Positions 7,072 to 14,591 are shown, counted from the first letter of the stretch. The stretch is DNA of 16,473 nt from Candidatus Gastranaerophilales bacterium (GCA_910587375.1 CAJULR010000047.1:1-16473), one strand, 5' to 3'. Notes: generated by a model from the sequence alone, not told the origin. Numbers and translations are program-made.

Positions 7072-7100
7072 TTGCAATAAAAAAACGAACGTTGTACAAT
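7072..7100 (+). promoter_or_regulatory. Promoter of tRNA-Gln
   Basis: TTGCAA (7072-7077) and TACAAT (7095-7100) are spaced by 17 nt. The predicted start near 7107 is about 10 nt before the tRNA. The same TTGCAA -35 is used by the glycosyltransferase promoter further on. Confidence 0.65.
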
Positions 7101-7116
7101 TGTTGCAGGTTTTTAT

Positions 7117-7187
7117 TCCCGGATCGTCTAACGGCAGGACGGATGACTCTGGATCATTCAATCGTGGTTCGAATCCATGTCCGGGAG
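7117..7187 (+). tRNA. tRNA-Gln (anticodon CUG)
   Basis: A full cloverleaf can be drawn. The acceptor TCCCGGA (7117-7123) pairs with TCCGGGA (7180-7186), and G7187 is the discriminator. The D stem is GTC (7126-7128) with GAC (7138-7140). The anticodon stem is GATGA with TCATT, with the loop CTCTGGA giving anticodon CTG (7149-7151). The T stem is 7163-7167 with 7175-7179, and its loop is TTCGAAT. A U1-A72 pair is typical of tRNA-Gln. CCA is not encoded, so it must be added after transcription. It reads CAG codons. It lies between the effector-like cluster and sstT, with its own promoter. Confidence 0.95.
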
Positions 7188-7279
7188 TTTTTCATTTTTA
7201 ATTTGTTTGTGGTATTTTTATAAGGGTGTGAGAGCGTTTCTTGGCGCGCTCGTTTGCAAATACAAAAGCAAGGGCAGAT

Positions 7280-8497
7280 ATGGGCATTTCAAAGCTTTAT
7301 AAAAAATATACTGAAACCAATTTGGTTTTAAGAATAGTTTTGGGGATAATTTTAGGGGTTTTATTGGCCCTTTTTGCGCCGAATTTGGCGCCGGTTAAAA
7401 TCCTTGGAGAACTTTTCATAGGCGCCCTTAAAGGAATTGCCCCGATTTTAGTCTTAACGCTTATTGTGAGTTCTCTTGCAAACGGACAAATTAAGCGGGA
7501 CGGGCGTTTTAAATCCATTGTGTTTTTATACCTGACTTCAACCTTTTTGGCGTCCGTGTTTGCCGTGGTTTTGAGCTTTGTTTTTCCCTTAACGCTTACT
7601 CTTTCAGGAGGTTCAGAAGTTTCTATGACGTCCCCTGAAAATTTATCTGAAATTTTACATAATTTATTATCAAATATTGTTTCAAACCCAATAACAGCAC
7701 TTGCTTCCGGGAACTATTTAGGAATTCTTTTTTGGGCTGTAATTTTTGGAATCGGGATGAAAAAAGTTGCGTCAAATTCTGCAAAAGATTTCCTGAAAGA
7801 CTCTGCAAATTGTGTTTCCTGGGTGGTTTGCAAGGTGATAAACCTTGCTCCGTTTGGAATTATGGGGCTTGTGTTTGGCGCCGTGTCTTCAAGCGGTGCG
7901 GAGATTTTTGGCGAATACGGAAAGCTTGTTTTGCTTCTTGCTTCCTGTATGCTTTTTGTTTATTTTGTTTCAAACCCTGCCATAGTCTTTTTGGTGACAA
8001 GAAAAAATCCGTATCCTTTGATTTTAACCTGCCTTAAAGAAAGCGGAATAACAGCGTTTTTTACAAGAAGTTCTGCGGCAAACATTCCTGTTAATATGGC
8101 GCTTTGCGAAAAATTGGGGCTGGATAAGGACATTTATTCGATTTCAATTCCTCTCGGGGCGACAATAAATATGAGCGGAGCAGCGGTTACAATTACGGTT
8201 ATGACACTTGCGGCCGTGCATACGCTTGGAATTGGAGTGAGCTTTGTAACAGCTGTAATTCTTGGAATTTTAGCTTCTTTTGCGGCTTGTGGTGCTTCGG
8301 GCGTTGCGGGCGGCTCTTTGCTTTTAATTCCTCTTGCCTGTTCGCTTTTTGGGGTTTCCCCTGATATTGCAATTCAGGTTGTGGGCGTTGGGTTTATAAT
8401 CGGCGTAATTCAAGACAGCTTTGAAACTGCGCTAAACTCTTCCTCTGACGTTATTTTTACGGCAGCAGCAGAATATGGCAGCAAAAAACAAGGCTAG
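7280..8497 (+). CDS. sstT: Serine/threonine:Na+ symporter SstT
   Basis: A 405-residue inner-membrane transporter of the dicarboxylate/amino-acid:cation symporter (DAACS) family that imports L-serine and L-threonine with Na+. It shows the family's substrate-site blocks: FFTRSSAANIPVNMALCEKL (re-entrant hairpin 1, about 261-280), IPLGATINMSGAA (290-302), GASGVAGGSLLLIP (hairpin 2, 338-351) and GVIQDSFETALNSSSD (375-390). These blocks match Escherichia coli SstT closely, and the length (414 there) agrees. Eight main membrane helices can be placed. I prefer ATG 7280, with AAGGG (7270-7274) 5 nt upstream, over an in-frame TTG at 7241, which has no well-placed Shine-Dalgarno. The ATG start also matches the family's N-terminus. 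It converges with the glycosyltransferase gene. Confidence 0.95.
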   Translation: MGISKLYKKYTETNLVLRIVLGIILGVLLALFAPNLAPVKILGELFIGALKGIAPILVLTLIVSSLANGQIKRDGRFKSIVFLYLTSTFLASVFAVVLSFVFPLTLTLSGGSEVSMTSPENLSEILHNLLSNIVSNPITALASGNYLGILFWAVIFGIGMKKVASNSAKDFLKDSANCVSWVVCKVINLAPFGIMGLVFGAVSSSGAEIFGEYGKLVLLLASCMLFVYFVSNPAIVFLVTRKNPYPLILTCLKESGITAFFTRSSAANIPVNMALCEKLGLDKDIYSISIPLGATINMSGAAVTITVMTLAAVHTLGIGVSFVTAVILGILASFAACGASGVAGGSLLLIPLACSLFGVSPDIAIQVVGVGFIIGVIQDSFETALNSSSDVIFTAAAEYGSKKQG

Positions 8498-8539
8498 TTT
8501 ATTGCCCTGAAAATTCTCAATACGCTTGTTCCGGGGAGG

Positions 8540-9424
8540 TTATGACATAGTGCCCGGGGCAATAGTTCCATTGTTCCATCTGTCCCAGCCGCCTATAACA
8601 GTGACATCTTGTTTGCATTCGCCAAGCCACCAGGCGCATTCATTAAATGTTGAACCGTATGTGACAATCATTTTTTTAGGTTTTGATAATAAATACATAT
8701 CTGCAACGTGCTGTTTATTGTCTTTTAGGTTGTAATCCTTGCCGGGGAGCGTAATTATGCGGTCACCAAAGATTTGAACCATTAAATCTTCAACCTCTTT
8801 TATGTGGCAGGTAAGGTAAAAATATGTGTTTTCGTCATATTTTTTCATCTCATTCACAAAAAGCCCAATGTCGCCTTCGGCCCACCTTTGCCATATTCTC
8901 CAGTCTTCAGAGTGTCTAATGTGCACTGCAACACAGTTTTCAGGCAAGTTAACTCTGTCAATAATTCTCTGAACGCTTTCTGTGGGCTTTAGCGCTTTAA
9001 AATAAGGGATGTATATATCTCGTATAAATTGTGGAATTAGGCTGCAATCCGGCTGACATTCAAAGTCAATATACCCGCCTGGTGTGATATCCCTGATTTG
9101 CTCCCGTTCTTCCGGCGTTAAAAGCAAGCACCAAAAGTCTTCTTCTCTGCATTCATTGTCGATAAAAACAGAATGATTTATTTCATTAATTCTTGGAAAA
9201 ATATCAAACGTAAAGAGTTCAAAAAACTTGTTATATATAGAGCCGCCAAGCGCCCAATGAATATCGACGGTGTCATATTGGCCTGAATGTAATCTTATTC
9301 GGCTGAAAATATTTTTAATACGGTTGCCAAGGCCTCCGATTGGATGAGTATAGATGTTTAATATTCTTTCTGTTTTGTCAAAATATTTTCTTTCCGTAAA
9401 AATATGCGAAACTTCTTCAGACAT
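8540..9424 (-). CDS. Fucosyltransferase-like glycosyltransferase
   Basis: A 294-residue putative glycosyltransferase of the GT-B fucosyltransferase-like superfamily (the NodZ/GT23, GT11 and O-fucosyltransferase groups), probably adding a sugar to a surface glycan. The N-terminal acceptor-side motif GGLGNRIKNIF (30-40), the donor-site block VAVHIRHSEDW (165-175) with its Arg, and the late motif VTYGSTFNECAWWLG (254-268) appear in the order expected. No membrane segment is seen, so it is probably cytosolic. An upstream in-frame ATG at 9484 is rejected, because a promoter (TTGCAA, TATAAT) covers that stretch. AGGGG lies 5 nt before the ATG at 9424. Donor and acceptor are unknown, and GDP-fucose is only the family's most common donor. 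A relation to the RgpF-like gene 5 kb away is possible. Confidence 0.75.
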   Translation of the reverse strand: MSEEVSHIFTERKYFDKTERILNIYTHPIGGLGNRIKNIFSRIRLHSGQYDTVDIHWALGGSIYNKFFELFTFDIFPRINEINHSVFIDNECREEDFWCLLLTPEEREQIRDITPGGYIDFECQPDCSLIPQFIRDIYIPYFKALKPTESVQRIIDRVNLPENCVAVHIRHSEDWRIWQRWAEGDIGLFVNEMKKYDENTYFYLTCHIKEVEDLMVQIFGDRIITLPGKDYNLKDNKQHVADMYLLSKPKKMIVTYGSTFNECAWWLGECKQDVTVIGGWDRWNNGTIAPGTMS

Positions 9425-9440
9425 TAGTGCCCCTAAACTC

Positions 9441-9465
9441 TTGCTATAGCTATTAATTATAGCAA
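9441..9465. promoter_or_regulatory. Operator-like inverted repeat at the glycosyltransferase promoter
   Basis: TTGCTATA (9441-9448) and TATAGCAA (9458-9465) are perfect 8-bp inverted arms with a 9-nt spacer. They cover the -10 hexamer and the predicted start of transcription, the usual place for a repressor site. No dedicated regulator is encoded beside it. Confidence 0.45.
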
Positions 9466-9484
9466 ATTGAGCCAAAGTTTGCAA
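9456..9484 (-). promoter_or_regulatory. Promoter of the glycosyltransferase gene
   Basis: Read on the minus strand, TTGCAA (9484-9479) and a perfect TATAAT (9461-9456) are 17 nt apart. The predicted start is near 9449, about 25 nt before the ATG at 9424. This placement fixes the start codon and makes the gene an independent unit downstream of the AGCS symporter. Confidence 0.75.
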
Positions 9485-9518
9485 TAAAAATCAGGCATTG
9501 GGCGAATTCCAGGAGAAG

Positions 9519-10928
9519 TTAATTCTCGTTGTTTTCGTGTTTTTTGTTTAAAATTGTAAGCACAGTCCCTGTTAAGGCAAAAAGGGCGATGGTGTTTGGA
9601 ATAACCATTAAATTGTTGAACATATCGGTTAATTCCCAAACAAAGTCGCTTGAAATGAGGCTTCCAAGCATAATAAACCCAAGAGCAAGCACTGTGTAAG
9701 TTAATTTTGCGGCTTTTGGGAAGCGCTTTCCAAAAAGGTAGATGACATTAATTTTTCCGAATAAATTCCAGCTTAGAATTGTAGAAAAGGCAAAGAATAA
9801 AAGACATATGGCGACAAAAATTGCACCGAAAGAGTTTCCAAAAATGCTTCCAAAGGCGGTCTGTACCAGGTTTGTCTTGTTTAAAATTTCCATAACTGCC
9901 CCTGTATAGCCGTTTGAGAGCATTCCATCGTTTGTATACAGCGTGGATATTACAATTAAGGCGTTAAGGGTTAAAATTACAAAGGTGTCTATAAAAACGC
10001 CCATCATGGCAACTGTGCCTTGAATATGCGGGTCTTTAACATTTGCAAGGGCGTGTGCGTGCGGTGTGGAGCCCATGCCAGCTTCGTTTGAAAATAATCC
10101 GCGTTTTGCCCCTTGGCTTAGCGCTGTTTTTAGGGCATAACCAAAACTCCCGCCTAAAATTGCCTGCGGCTTAAAGGCGTAATAGAAAATCATACCAAAG
10201 GTTTCCGGGATGTATTGAATTCTTGCAATTAAAATCACAAGGCAGCCAATTATGAAAAAAAGTGCCATAAAAGGAACGACTTTTTCTGTAACAGAGGCAA
10301 GGCGTTTAATTCCGCCCATAAAAATAACGCCGCAAACAATGACAAGCAAAAGGCCTACAATCCAAGGTTCTACGCCAAAGGCGGTTTGCATGGAATAGGC
10401 TATTGAATTTGATTGCACCATACAGCCCATAAACCCAAGCGCTAAAATTATTGCAACAGCAAAAAAGCCTGCCAAAAATTTTCCGAAACGCCCTTTAAAT
10501 GCGCTTGTGATGTAGTATACAGGGCCGCCTTTTATTGTGCCGTCTTTTTCAATTTTTCTTGTTTTAATTGCAAGGGTGGCTTCGGCGTAAATTGTTGCCA
10601 TTCCAAAAAAAGCTATCACCCACATCCAAAAAATGGCCCCAGGGCCGCCGATTAGAATTGCGCCTGAGGCGCCAACGATGTTTCCTGTTCCGACTTGGGC
10701 GGCAACTGCTGTTGCAAGGGCCTGAAAAGAGGTCATATTTTTATGGTTTTTATCAAAAATGTGGATAGGGCCAAAAATGTTTTTTAGGCCTTCTTTGAAA
10801 CACCTTATCTGGACAAAACGCGTTTTAAAGGTGTACCAAACTCCAACGCCCACAAGAAGGGTGACCAGAATATAATTTGATAAATATTCATTAATTTTTG
10901 CAACTATCGGAAACAGTGTTTCTTCCAC
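9519..10928 (-). CDS. AGCS-family Na+:alanine/glycine symporter
   Basis: A 469-residue inner-membrane protein that takes up alanine and/or glycine coupled to Na+ (AgcS/AlsT/DagA type). It carries the family signatures: AQVGTGNIVGASGAI (77-91) at the substrate and cation site, GTIKGGPVYYITSA (130-143), GFMGCMVQSNSIA (165-177) and GLFSNEAGMGSTPHAHA (277-293). About 10-11 membrane helices span the chain, and the length is typical. The start is GTG at 10928, since TAAAGGAAG lies upstream with AAGGA 8 nt away. An overlapping ATG is out of frame. It follows the LysR gene by 96 bp on the same strand. A TATAAT on the minus strand (10973-10968) may give it its own promoter. Co-regulation with LysR is possible but not shown. 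Confidence 0.93.
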   Translation of the reverse strand: MEETLFPIVAKINEYLSNYILVTLLVGVGVWYTFKTRFVQIRCFKEGLKNIFGPIHIFDKNHKNMTSFQALATAVAAQVGTGNIVGASGAILIGGPGAIFWMWVIAFFGMATIYAEATLAIKTRKIEKDGTIKGGPVYYITSAFKGRFGKFLAGFFAVAIILALGFMGCMVQSNSIAYSMQTAFGVEPWIVGLLLVIVCGVIFMGGIKRLASVTEKVVPFMALFFIIGCLVILIARIQYIPETFGMIFYYAFKPQAILGGSFGYALKTALSQGAKRGLFSNEAGMGSTPHAHALANVKDPHIQGTVAMMGVFIDTFVILTLNALIVISTLYTNDGMLSNGYTGAVMEILNKTNLVQTAFGSIFGNSFGAIFVAICLLFFAFSTILSWNLFGKINVIYLFGKRFPKAAKLTYTVLALGFIMLGSLISSDFVWELTDMFNNLMVIPNTIALFALTGTVLTILNKKHENNEN

Positions 10929-11024
10929 ATTCTTCTTCCTTTATTGGTTTTTCAAGCTTGTTTGTCTATTATACTTAAAACATAGGAAAAAATCTTTTTG
11001 GGCTGAAAATTACTTTGAAGTTCT

Positions 11025-11921
11025 TTAAGGTTTTTTAAACCTTTCTTTAAGTTTTTCAAAGAAAATTTTTGCCGCGGGGGAGAAAACCTGGTTTTTCTTC
11101 CAAACAATATCGAGGCCCGATTCAAGCTTTGGGTGCAGAGGCCTGAAGCAGAGTTCGCTTTCAATTGATGTATCGACAAGTTTATCAAGTGAGATAGAAT
11201 ATCCAAGCCCCGCTTTTACCATCACAGCTGCATTATAGACAAGGTTAAAGGTTCCTGTTATGTTTAAATTTTCATAATTTCCGTCAAACCAATCTAAAAA
11301 GCCGCTTTGCTTTGAATATTTCGGGGACATCTGTCTGGAGGCTAAAATCGGAATTCCTTTAAGGTCCTTTGGGGTGATAAATTTTTTCTTCGCAAGCGGG
11401 CTGTCTTTTCTCATAATTACGCCCCAGGTGTCTTTTTCGGGTAAAGGAAGGCTGTCGTATTTTGAAATGTCAATCGGTTGAATTAAAACTCCAAAGTCCA
11501 AAAGGCCGCGGTCGAGCTTTTCTGTGACATCTTCCGCGTTTCCTGAATATACGTGAAATTTAATTTTTGGGTACTCTTTTTGGATTTCTTTTAAAATTTC
11601 TGCGATGTATTTTATGGTGTCTGATTCGCCGCCGCCTATGAAAATGTTTCCGCTTATTGTGCCGTTTTCGTTTTGCAGTTCATCCTTGGTTTTTTCAACC
11701 ATATCAATAATTTCTTCTGCCCTTTTTCTTAAAATGAGGCCTTCCTGGGTCAGGGTGACCTTGTATTTGCCTCTTATAAGGAGTTTTTGGTTGAGTTCTT
11801 TTTCAAGCTCCTGCAGCTGGCGTGTGAGGGTGGGCTGGGTTAAATGCAGGGAATTTGCGGCTTTTGTAATGCTTCCTTCCCTTGCGACGGCCAAAAAATA
11901 TTTTAAAACTCTAATTTCCAT
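11025..11921 (-). CDS. LysR-type transcriptional regulator
   Basis: A 298-residue LTTR with an N-terminal winged HTH (residues 1-62: EIRVLKYFLAVAREGSITKA then LHLTQPTLTRQLQELEKEL) and a periplasmic-binding-protein-like effector domain (about 90-295) containing the IFIGGGESDTIKYIAEILKE strand-helix, the LDFGVLIQP block and GLGYSISLDKL. Length and layout are standard. No Shine-Dalgarno precedes the ATG, and the promoter places the transcription start on the ATG itself, so the mRNA is probably leaderless. It is divergent from the CMD/acetyltransferase/hydrolase operon, with an LTTR-type box between them, so that operon is the likely target along with its own gene. The inducer is unknown. Confidence 0.93.
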   Translation of the reverse strand: MEIRVLKYFLAVAREGSITKAANSLHLTQPTLTRQLQELEKELNQKLLIRGKYKVTLTQEGLILRKRAEEIIDMVEKTKDELQNENGTISGNIFIGGGESDTIKYIAEILKEIQKEYPKIKFHVYSGNAEDVTEKLDRGLLDFGVLIQPIDISKYDSLPLPEKDTWGVIMRKDSPLAKKKFITPKDLKGIPILASRQMSPKYSKQSGFLDWFDGNYENLNITGTFNLVYNAAVMVKAGLGYSISLDKLVDTSIESELCFRPLHPKLESGLDIVWKKNQVFSPAAKIFFEKLKERFKKP

Positions 11922-11927
11922 TTTTTG

Positions 11928-11956
11928 ATTTTATCGGCTCTAAATATGCCTGTCAA
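11928..11956 (-). promoter_or_regulatory. Promoter of the lysR gene (leaderless layout)
   Basis: On the minus strand a consensus TTGACA (11956-11951) and TAAAAT (11933-11928) are separated by exactly 17 nt. The -10 ends 6 nt before the ATG at 11921, so transcription should begin at or within a base of the start codon. Confidence 0.75.
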
Positions 11957-11960
11957 GCAT
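11946..11960. promoter_or_regulatory. LysR-type T-N11-A box
   Basis: The 15-bp element ATGCCTGTCAAGCAT is a near-palindrome (12 of 15 positions symmetrical) and contains T-N11-A, the LTTR recognition pattern. It covers the -35 of the lysR promoter, which suits autorepression. A second AT-rich imperfect palindrome (11965-11985) lies towards the divergent operon and may be the activation site. Confidence 0.5.
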
Positions 11961-11983
11961 TTTTAAATATTTAATATAAGTAT

Positions 11984-12012
11984 TTGCTATTCTTTGAAAA
12001 ATTGTGAATAAT
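11984..12012 (+). promoter_or_regulatory. Candidate promoter of the CMD operon
   Basis: TTGCTA (11984-11989) and AATAAT (12007-12012) are 17 nt apart, giving a start near 12019 and a leader of about 29 nt. The hexamers are imperfect, which would fit an activator-dependent promoter next to the LysR sites. Confidence 0.4.
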
Positions 12013-12047
12013 AAATAAAGGCGATGTAGCAAAATTGAGGCATTGTT

Positions 12048-12923
12048 TTGAAAAATATTTTAAAAATTTCTTTTATTTTGTTTCTTTTTGTGTTTTTGAC
12101 GCAAAATTTGACGTTTGCAAAGGATAATAATGAGGATGCTAATATGGCAAAAAATGTAGCGAGAGCTGAAACTTGTAAAAAGAATTTTAGAGAATTGTTT
12201 AAGGGCGAGGCTTTACAGAAAACGGGCAGTGACCCTGAATTTATGGCAATTTTACAGAAAAACATTTTTGGCGAAGTTTTTGAAATTGGCAGTCTTGACC
12301 TTAAAACCCGTGAAATGCTTACAGTTGTGTCGCTTTCAACAATGCAAACCCTGCCGCAGCTAAAGGCACATATAAACGCGGCACTAAATGTTGGCGTAAC
12401 TCCAATTGAGCTTCGGGAAGCGATTTATCAATGCGCGCCTTTTATCGGGTATCCTAAAACCCTTAATGCTATTGGGGTATTAAATGAGGTGTTGGCCGAA
12501 AAGGGGATTAAAACGCCGCTTGAGGACACAACAACTGTGGCGGAGGAAAATCGTTTTCAAAAGGGGTATGAAATTCAAAATCCTATTTACGGAGATGAAA
12601 TAAAAACGGTGCTTTCAGGGCTTCCGGGGGGTGTGGGAGAAGATGTTTCAAGGCTTTTAACCGAAGTTTGCTTTGGCGATTTTTACACAAGAAAAGGGCT
12701 GGATTTAAAAACAAGGGAACTTTTAACGATTAGTGTTTTGATGTCTTTAGGGAAATTTGACACCTTAAAAAGCCATATTAAGGGCAATTTAAAGGTGGGC
12801 AATTCCCCCAAAACCATTACTGCGGCTATAATTCAGGTGTTGCCATACACGGGTTTTCCATATGGAATTTCTGCTCTAAAAGTTGCAAAGGAAGTTTATG
12901 AAGATGGGGCCGGAAATGATTAA
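12048..12923 (+). CDS. Exported protein with two carboxymuconolactone decarboxylase-like domains
   Basis: A 291-residue protein with a Sec signal peptide (MKNILKISFILFLFVFLTQN then LTFA, cleavage near 24-25) and two CMD/AhpD-fold domains at about 65-150 and 200-283. Each has the pattern LDLKTRE(ML/LL)T, a helix, L(K)xHI, then G(V/N)...P and a final (I/F)GYP or TGFP. Family members include gamma-carboxymuconolactone decarboxylase and AhpD peroxidases. The Cys-x-x-Cys of AhpD is absent, so it is not a thiol peroxidase. His108 and His243 hold the position of the conserved family His. The exact reaction is unknown. The start is TTG 12048, with GAGG (12037-12040) 7 nt upstream. It overlaps the following acetyltransferase by 8 bp and is first in the operon divergent from lysR. 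Confidence 0.82.
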   Translation: MKNILKISFILFLFVFLTQNLTFAKDNNEDANMAKNVARAETCKKNFRELFKGEALQKTGSDPEFMAILQKNIFGEVFEIGSLDLKTREMLTVVSLSTMQTLPQLKAHINAALNVGVTPIELREAIYQCAPFIGYPKTLNAIGVLNEVLAEKGIKTPLEDTTTVAEENRFQKGYEIQNPIYGDEIKTVLSGLPGGVGEDVSRLLTEVCFGDFYTRKGLDLKTRELLTISVLMSLGKFDTLKSHIKGNLKVGNSPKTITAAIIQVLPYTGFPYGISALKVAKEVYEDGAGND

Positions 12924-13485
12924 TTTGGCTGACTTTATAAAAAGTATGGAGGCAAAAAAGCCTGTTGTTGTGGGTTCTGAGCTTAGTGTTATGTTTCATA
13001 GCCTTGCGCAGGAGGCTCTTAAAATTACAACGGAAATTAATAGTAAATATCATACACCTGAAGAGATTGTTGAATTGTTTTCAGAATTGACAGGGAAAAG
13101 AGTTGATGGCACTTTCAGGCTTTTTCCGCCGTTTTACACGGATTGTGGGAAAAATATAACACTTGGAAAGAATGTTTTTATAAATGCGTGCTGCAAATTT
13201 CAAGACCAGGGCGGAATTACAATCGGGGATGGCTCTTTGATTGGGCATAATGTGACGATTGCGACTTTAAACCATGATTTTGCGCCCGAAAAAAGGCAGA
13301 ATATTTTTCCAAAGCCTGTGGTGATAGGGAAGAACGTTTGGGTTGGTTCTGATTCAACGATTTTACCCGGGGTGAGAATTGGGGATGGCGCAATTATTGG
13401 TGCAGGAAGCGTTGTGACAAAAGATGTGCCTGAAAACACTATTGTTGCGGGGAACCCGGCAAGAGTGATGAAAAAAGTTGTATGA
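12916..13485 (+). CDS. Left-handed beta-helix sugar O-acetyltransferase (maltose/galactoside type)
   Basis: A 189-residue cytosolic enzyme of the LacA/Maa/NodL hexapeptide family, transferring acetyl from acetyl-CoA to a sugar hydroxyl. Residues 1-60 are a helical cap (QEALKITTEINSKYHTPEEI), and 62-115 start the beta-helix (FPPFYTDCGKNITLGKNVFI, FQDQGGITIGDGSLIG). The catalytic block is TIATLNHDFAPEKR with His120, and 135-175 carry the hexapeptide coils (IGKNVWVGSD, LPGVRIGDG, IGAGSVVTKDVP), ending with AGNPARV. ATG 12916 is chosen because it matches the start of related proteins. Upstream ATGs at 12898 and 12904 would run deeper into the CMD gene. The 8-bp overlap suggests translational coupling. 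The acceptor sugar cannot be determined. Confidence 0.88.
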   Translation: MINLADFIKSMEAKKPVVVGSELSVMFHSLAQEALKITTEINSKYHTPEEIVELFSELTGKRVDGTFRLFPPFYTDCGKNITLGKNVFINACCKFQDQGGITIGDGSLIGHNVTIATLNHDFAPEKRQNIFPKPVVIGKNVWVGSDSTILPGVRIGDGAIIGAGSVVTKDVPENTIVAGNPARVMKKVV

Positions 13486-13502
13486 TAATTTGGGTTAAAA
13501 AG

Positions 13503-13524
13503 CTTTAAGACAGCTCTCTTAAAG
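13503..13524 (+). promoter_or_regulatory. Inverted repeat/hairpin before the hydrolase gene
   Basis: CTTTAAGA (13503-13510) and TCTTAAAG (13517-13524) are perfect 8-bp arms with a 6-nt loop (CAGCTC), 21 bp before the hydrolase ATG. No T-run follows, so it is not an intrinsic terminator. It may be an mRNA hairpin between operon genes or a protein site. Confidence 0.4.
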
Positions 13525-13544
13525 GGAAATTAAAAGGAAAATTT

Positions 13545-14591
13545 ATGTTTAAGAAATTAATTTTAACATGTTTTGCATTTTTATTATTTTTAACAGGAGG
13601 TGTAAATATGACCATGGCAAAGGGCCAAAGCGGCGCTTGGGATAAGACTTTTGAAAAATCAGACAAGGTTGATGTTAAAAAGGTGAAGTTCAAAAACCGC
13701 TATGGAATTGAACTTGCCGGGGATTTATATGCACCGAAGTCTGCAAAAGGGAAAATGGCGGCAATTGCTGTGTCAGGGCCTTTTGGGGCAGTGAAAGAAC
13801 AATCTTCCGGGCTTTATGCGCAGACGCTTGCGCAAAGGGGCTTTGTGGCGCTTGCCTTTGACCCTTCTTATACGGGAGAAAGCGGCGGAGAACCGCGCTA
13901 TATGGCTTCTCCTGATATTAACACAGAAGATTTTATGGCCGCTGTGGATTTTCTTTCCGTGCAGGAAAATGTTGACCCTGAAAAAATCGGAATATTAGGT
14001 ATTTGCGGCTGGGGCGGCATGGCGTTGAACGCGGCAGCACTTGATACAAGGGTAAAAGCGACTGTAACATCTACAATGTATGATATGAGCAGGGTTAATG
14101 CTTTTGGATATTATGACAAAATGGATGAAAATGCGCGCTATGAGATGAAAAAGAGCCTTAACGCGCAGAGGATTGAAGATTTTAAAAATATTCAAAAGGG
14201 TGGAAAATACAAAAGGGGCGGCGGAGTTCCGGATGTGCTTCCTGAAGACGCGCCGCAATTTTTAAAGGATTATTATGCCTATTACAAGACCGAAAGAGGT
14301 TATCATCCGCGTTCTTTGAATTCTAACGAGGGCTGGAATGTTGTTGGGTGCATGTCTTTTATAAACCAGCCGATTTTAGCCTATGCGGGCGAAATTAGAA
14401 GTGCTGTTTTAATGCTGCATGGCGAAAATGCGCATAGCAGATATTTTTCAGAGGACGCGTTTAAAAAATTAAAGGGCGAAAACAAGGAGCTTTTAATTAT
14501 TGATGGCGCAAACCACACGGATTTGTATGATAATTTTGAAAAAATTCCGTTCGATAAGATTGAAAAATTTTATGAAGAGAATTTAAAGTAG
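13545..14591 (+). CDS. Exported dienelactone-hydrolase-like alpha/beta hydrolase
   Basis: A 348-residue alpha/beta hydrolase with a Sec signal peptide (1-25, MFKKLILTCFAFLLFLTGGV then NMTMA). The nucleophile elbow GICGWGG (152-158) has Cys154 in the G-x-C-x-G form of dienelactone hydrolases rather than serine. The late GANHTDLYD (321-329) gives His324. The Gly-Pro-Phe-Gly turn (78-81) after AAIAVS fits the oxyanion hole, and FDPSYTGESGGEPR (105-118) is typical of the family. The acidic triad member is not clear: the usual Asp after HGE is replaced (HGENAHSRYFSED). Substrate unknown. AAAAGG (13532-13537) supports the ATG. It is third in the operon after the CMD and acetyltransferase genes, with a 59-bp gap holding a hairpin. 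Confidence 0.85.
   Translation: MFKKLILTCFAFLLFLTGGVNMTMAKGQSGAWDKTFEKSDKVDVKKVKFKNRYGIELAGDLYAPKSAKGKMAAIAVSGPFGAVKEQSSGLYAQTLAQRGFVALAFDPSYTGESGGEPRYMASPDINTEDFMAAVDFLSVQENVDPEKIGILGICGWGGMALNAAALDTRVKATVTSTMYDMSRVNAFGYYDKMDENARYEMKKSLNAQRIEDFKNIQKGGKYKRGGGVPDVLPEDAPQFLKDYYAYYKTERGYHPRSLNSNEGWNVVGCMSFINQPILAYAGEIRSAVLMLHGENAHSRYFSEDAFKKLKGENKELLIIDGANHTDLYDNFEKIPFDKIEKFYEENLK

Noticed and set aside
8503..8563. ATTGCCC and GGGCAAT as a terminator between sstT and the glycosyltransferase
   Set aside because: The loop would be about 47 nt, there is no T-run, and one arm lies in the glycosyltransferase coding sequence.
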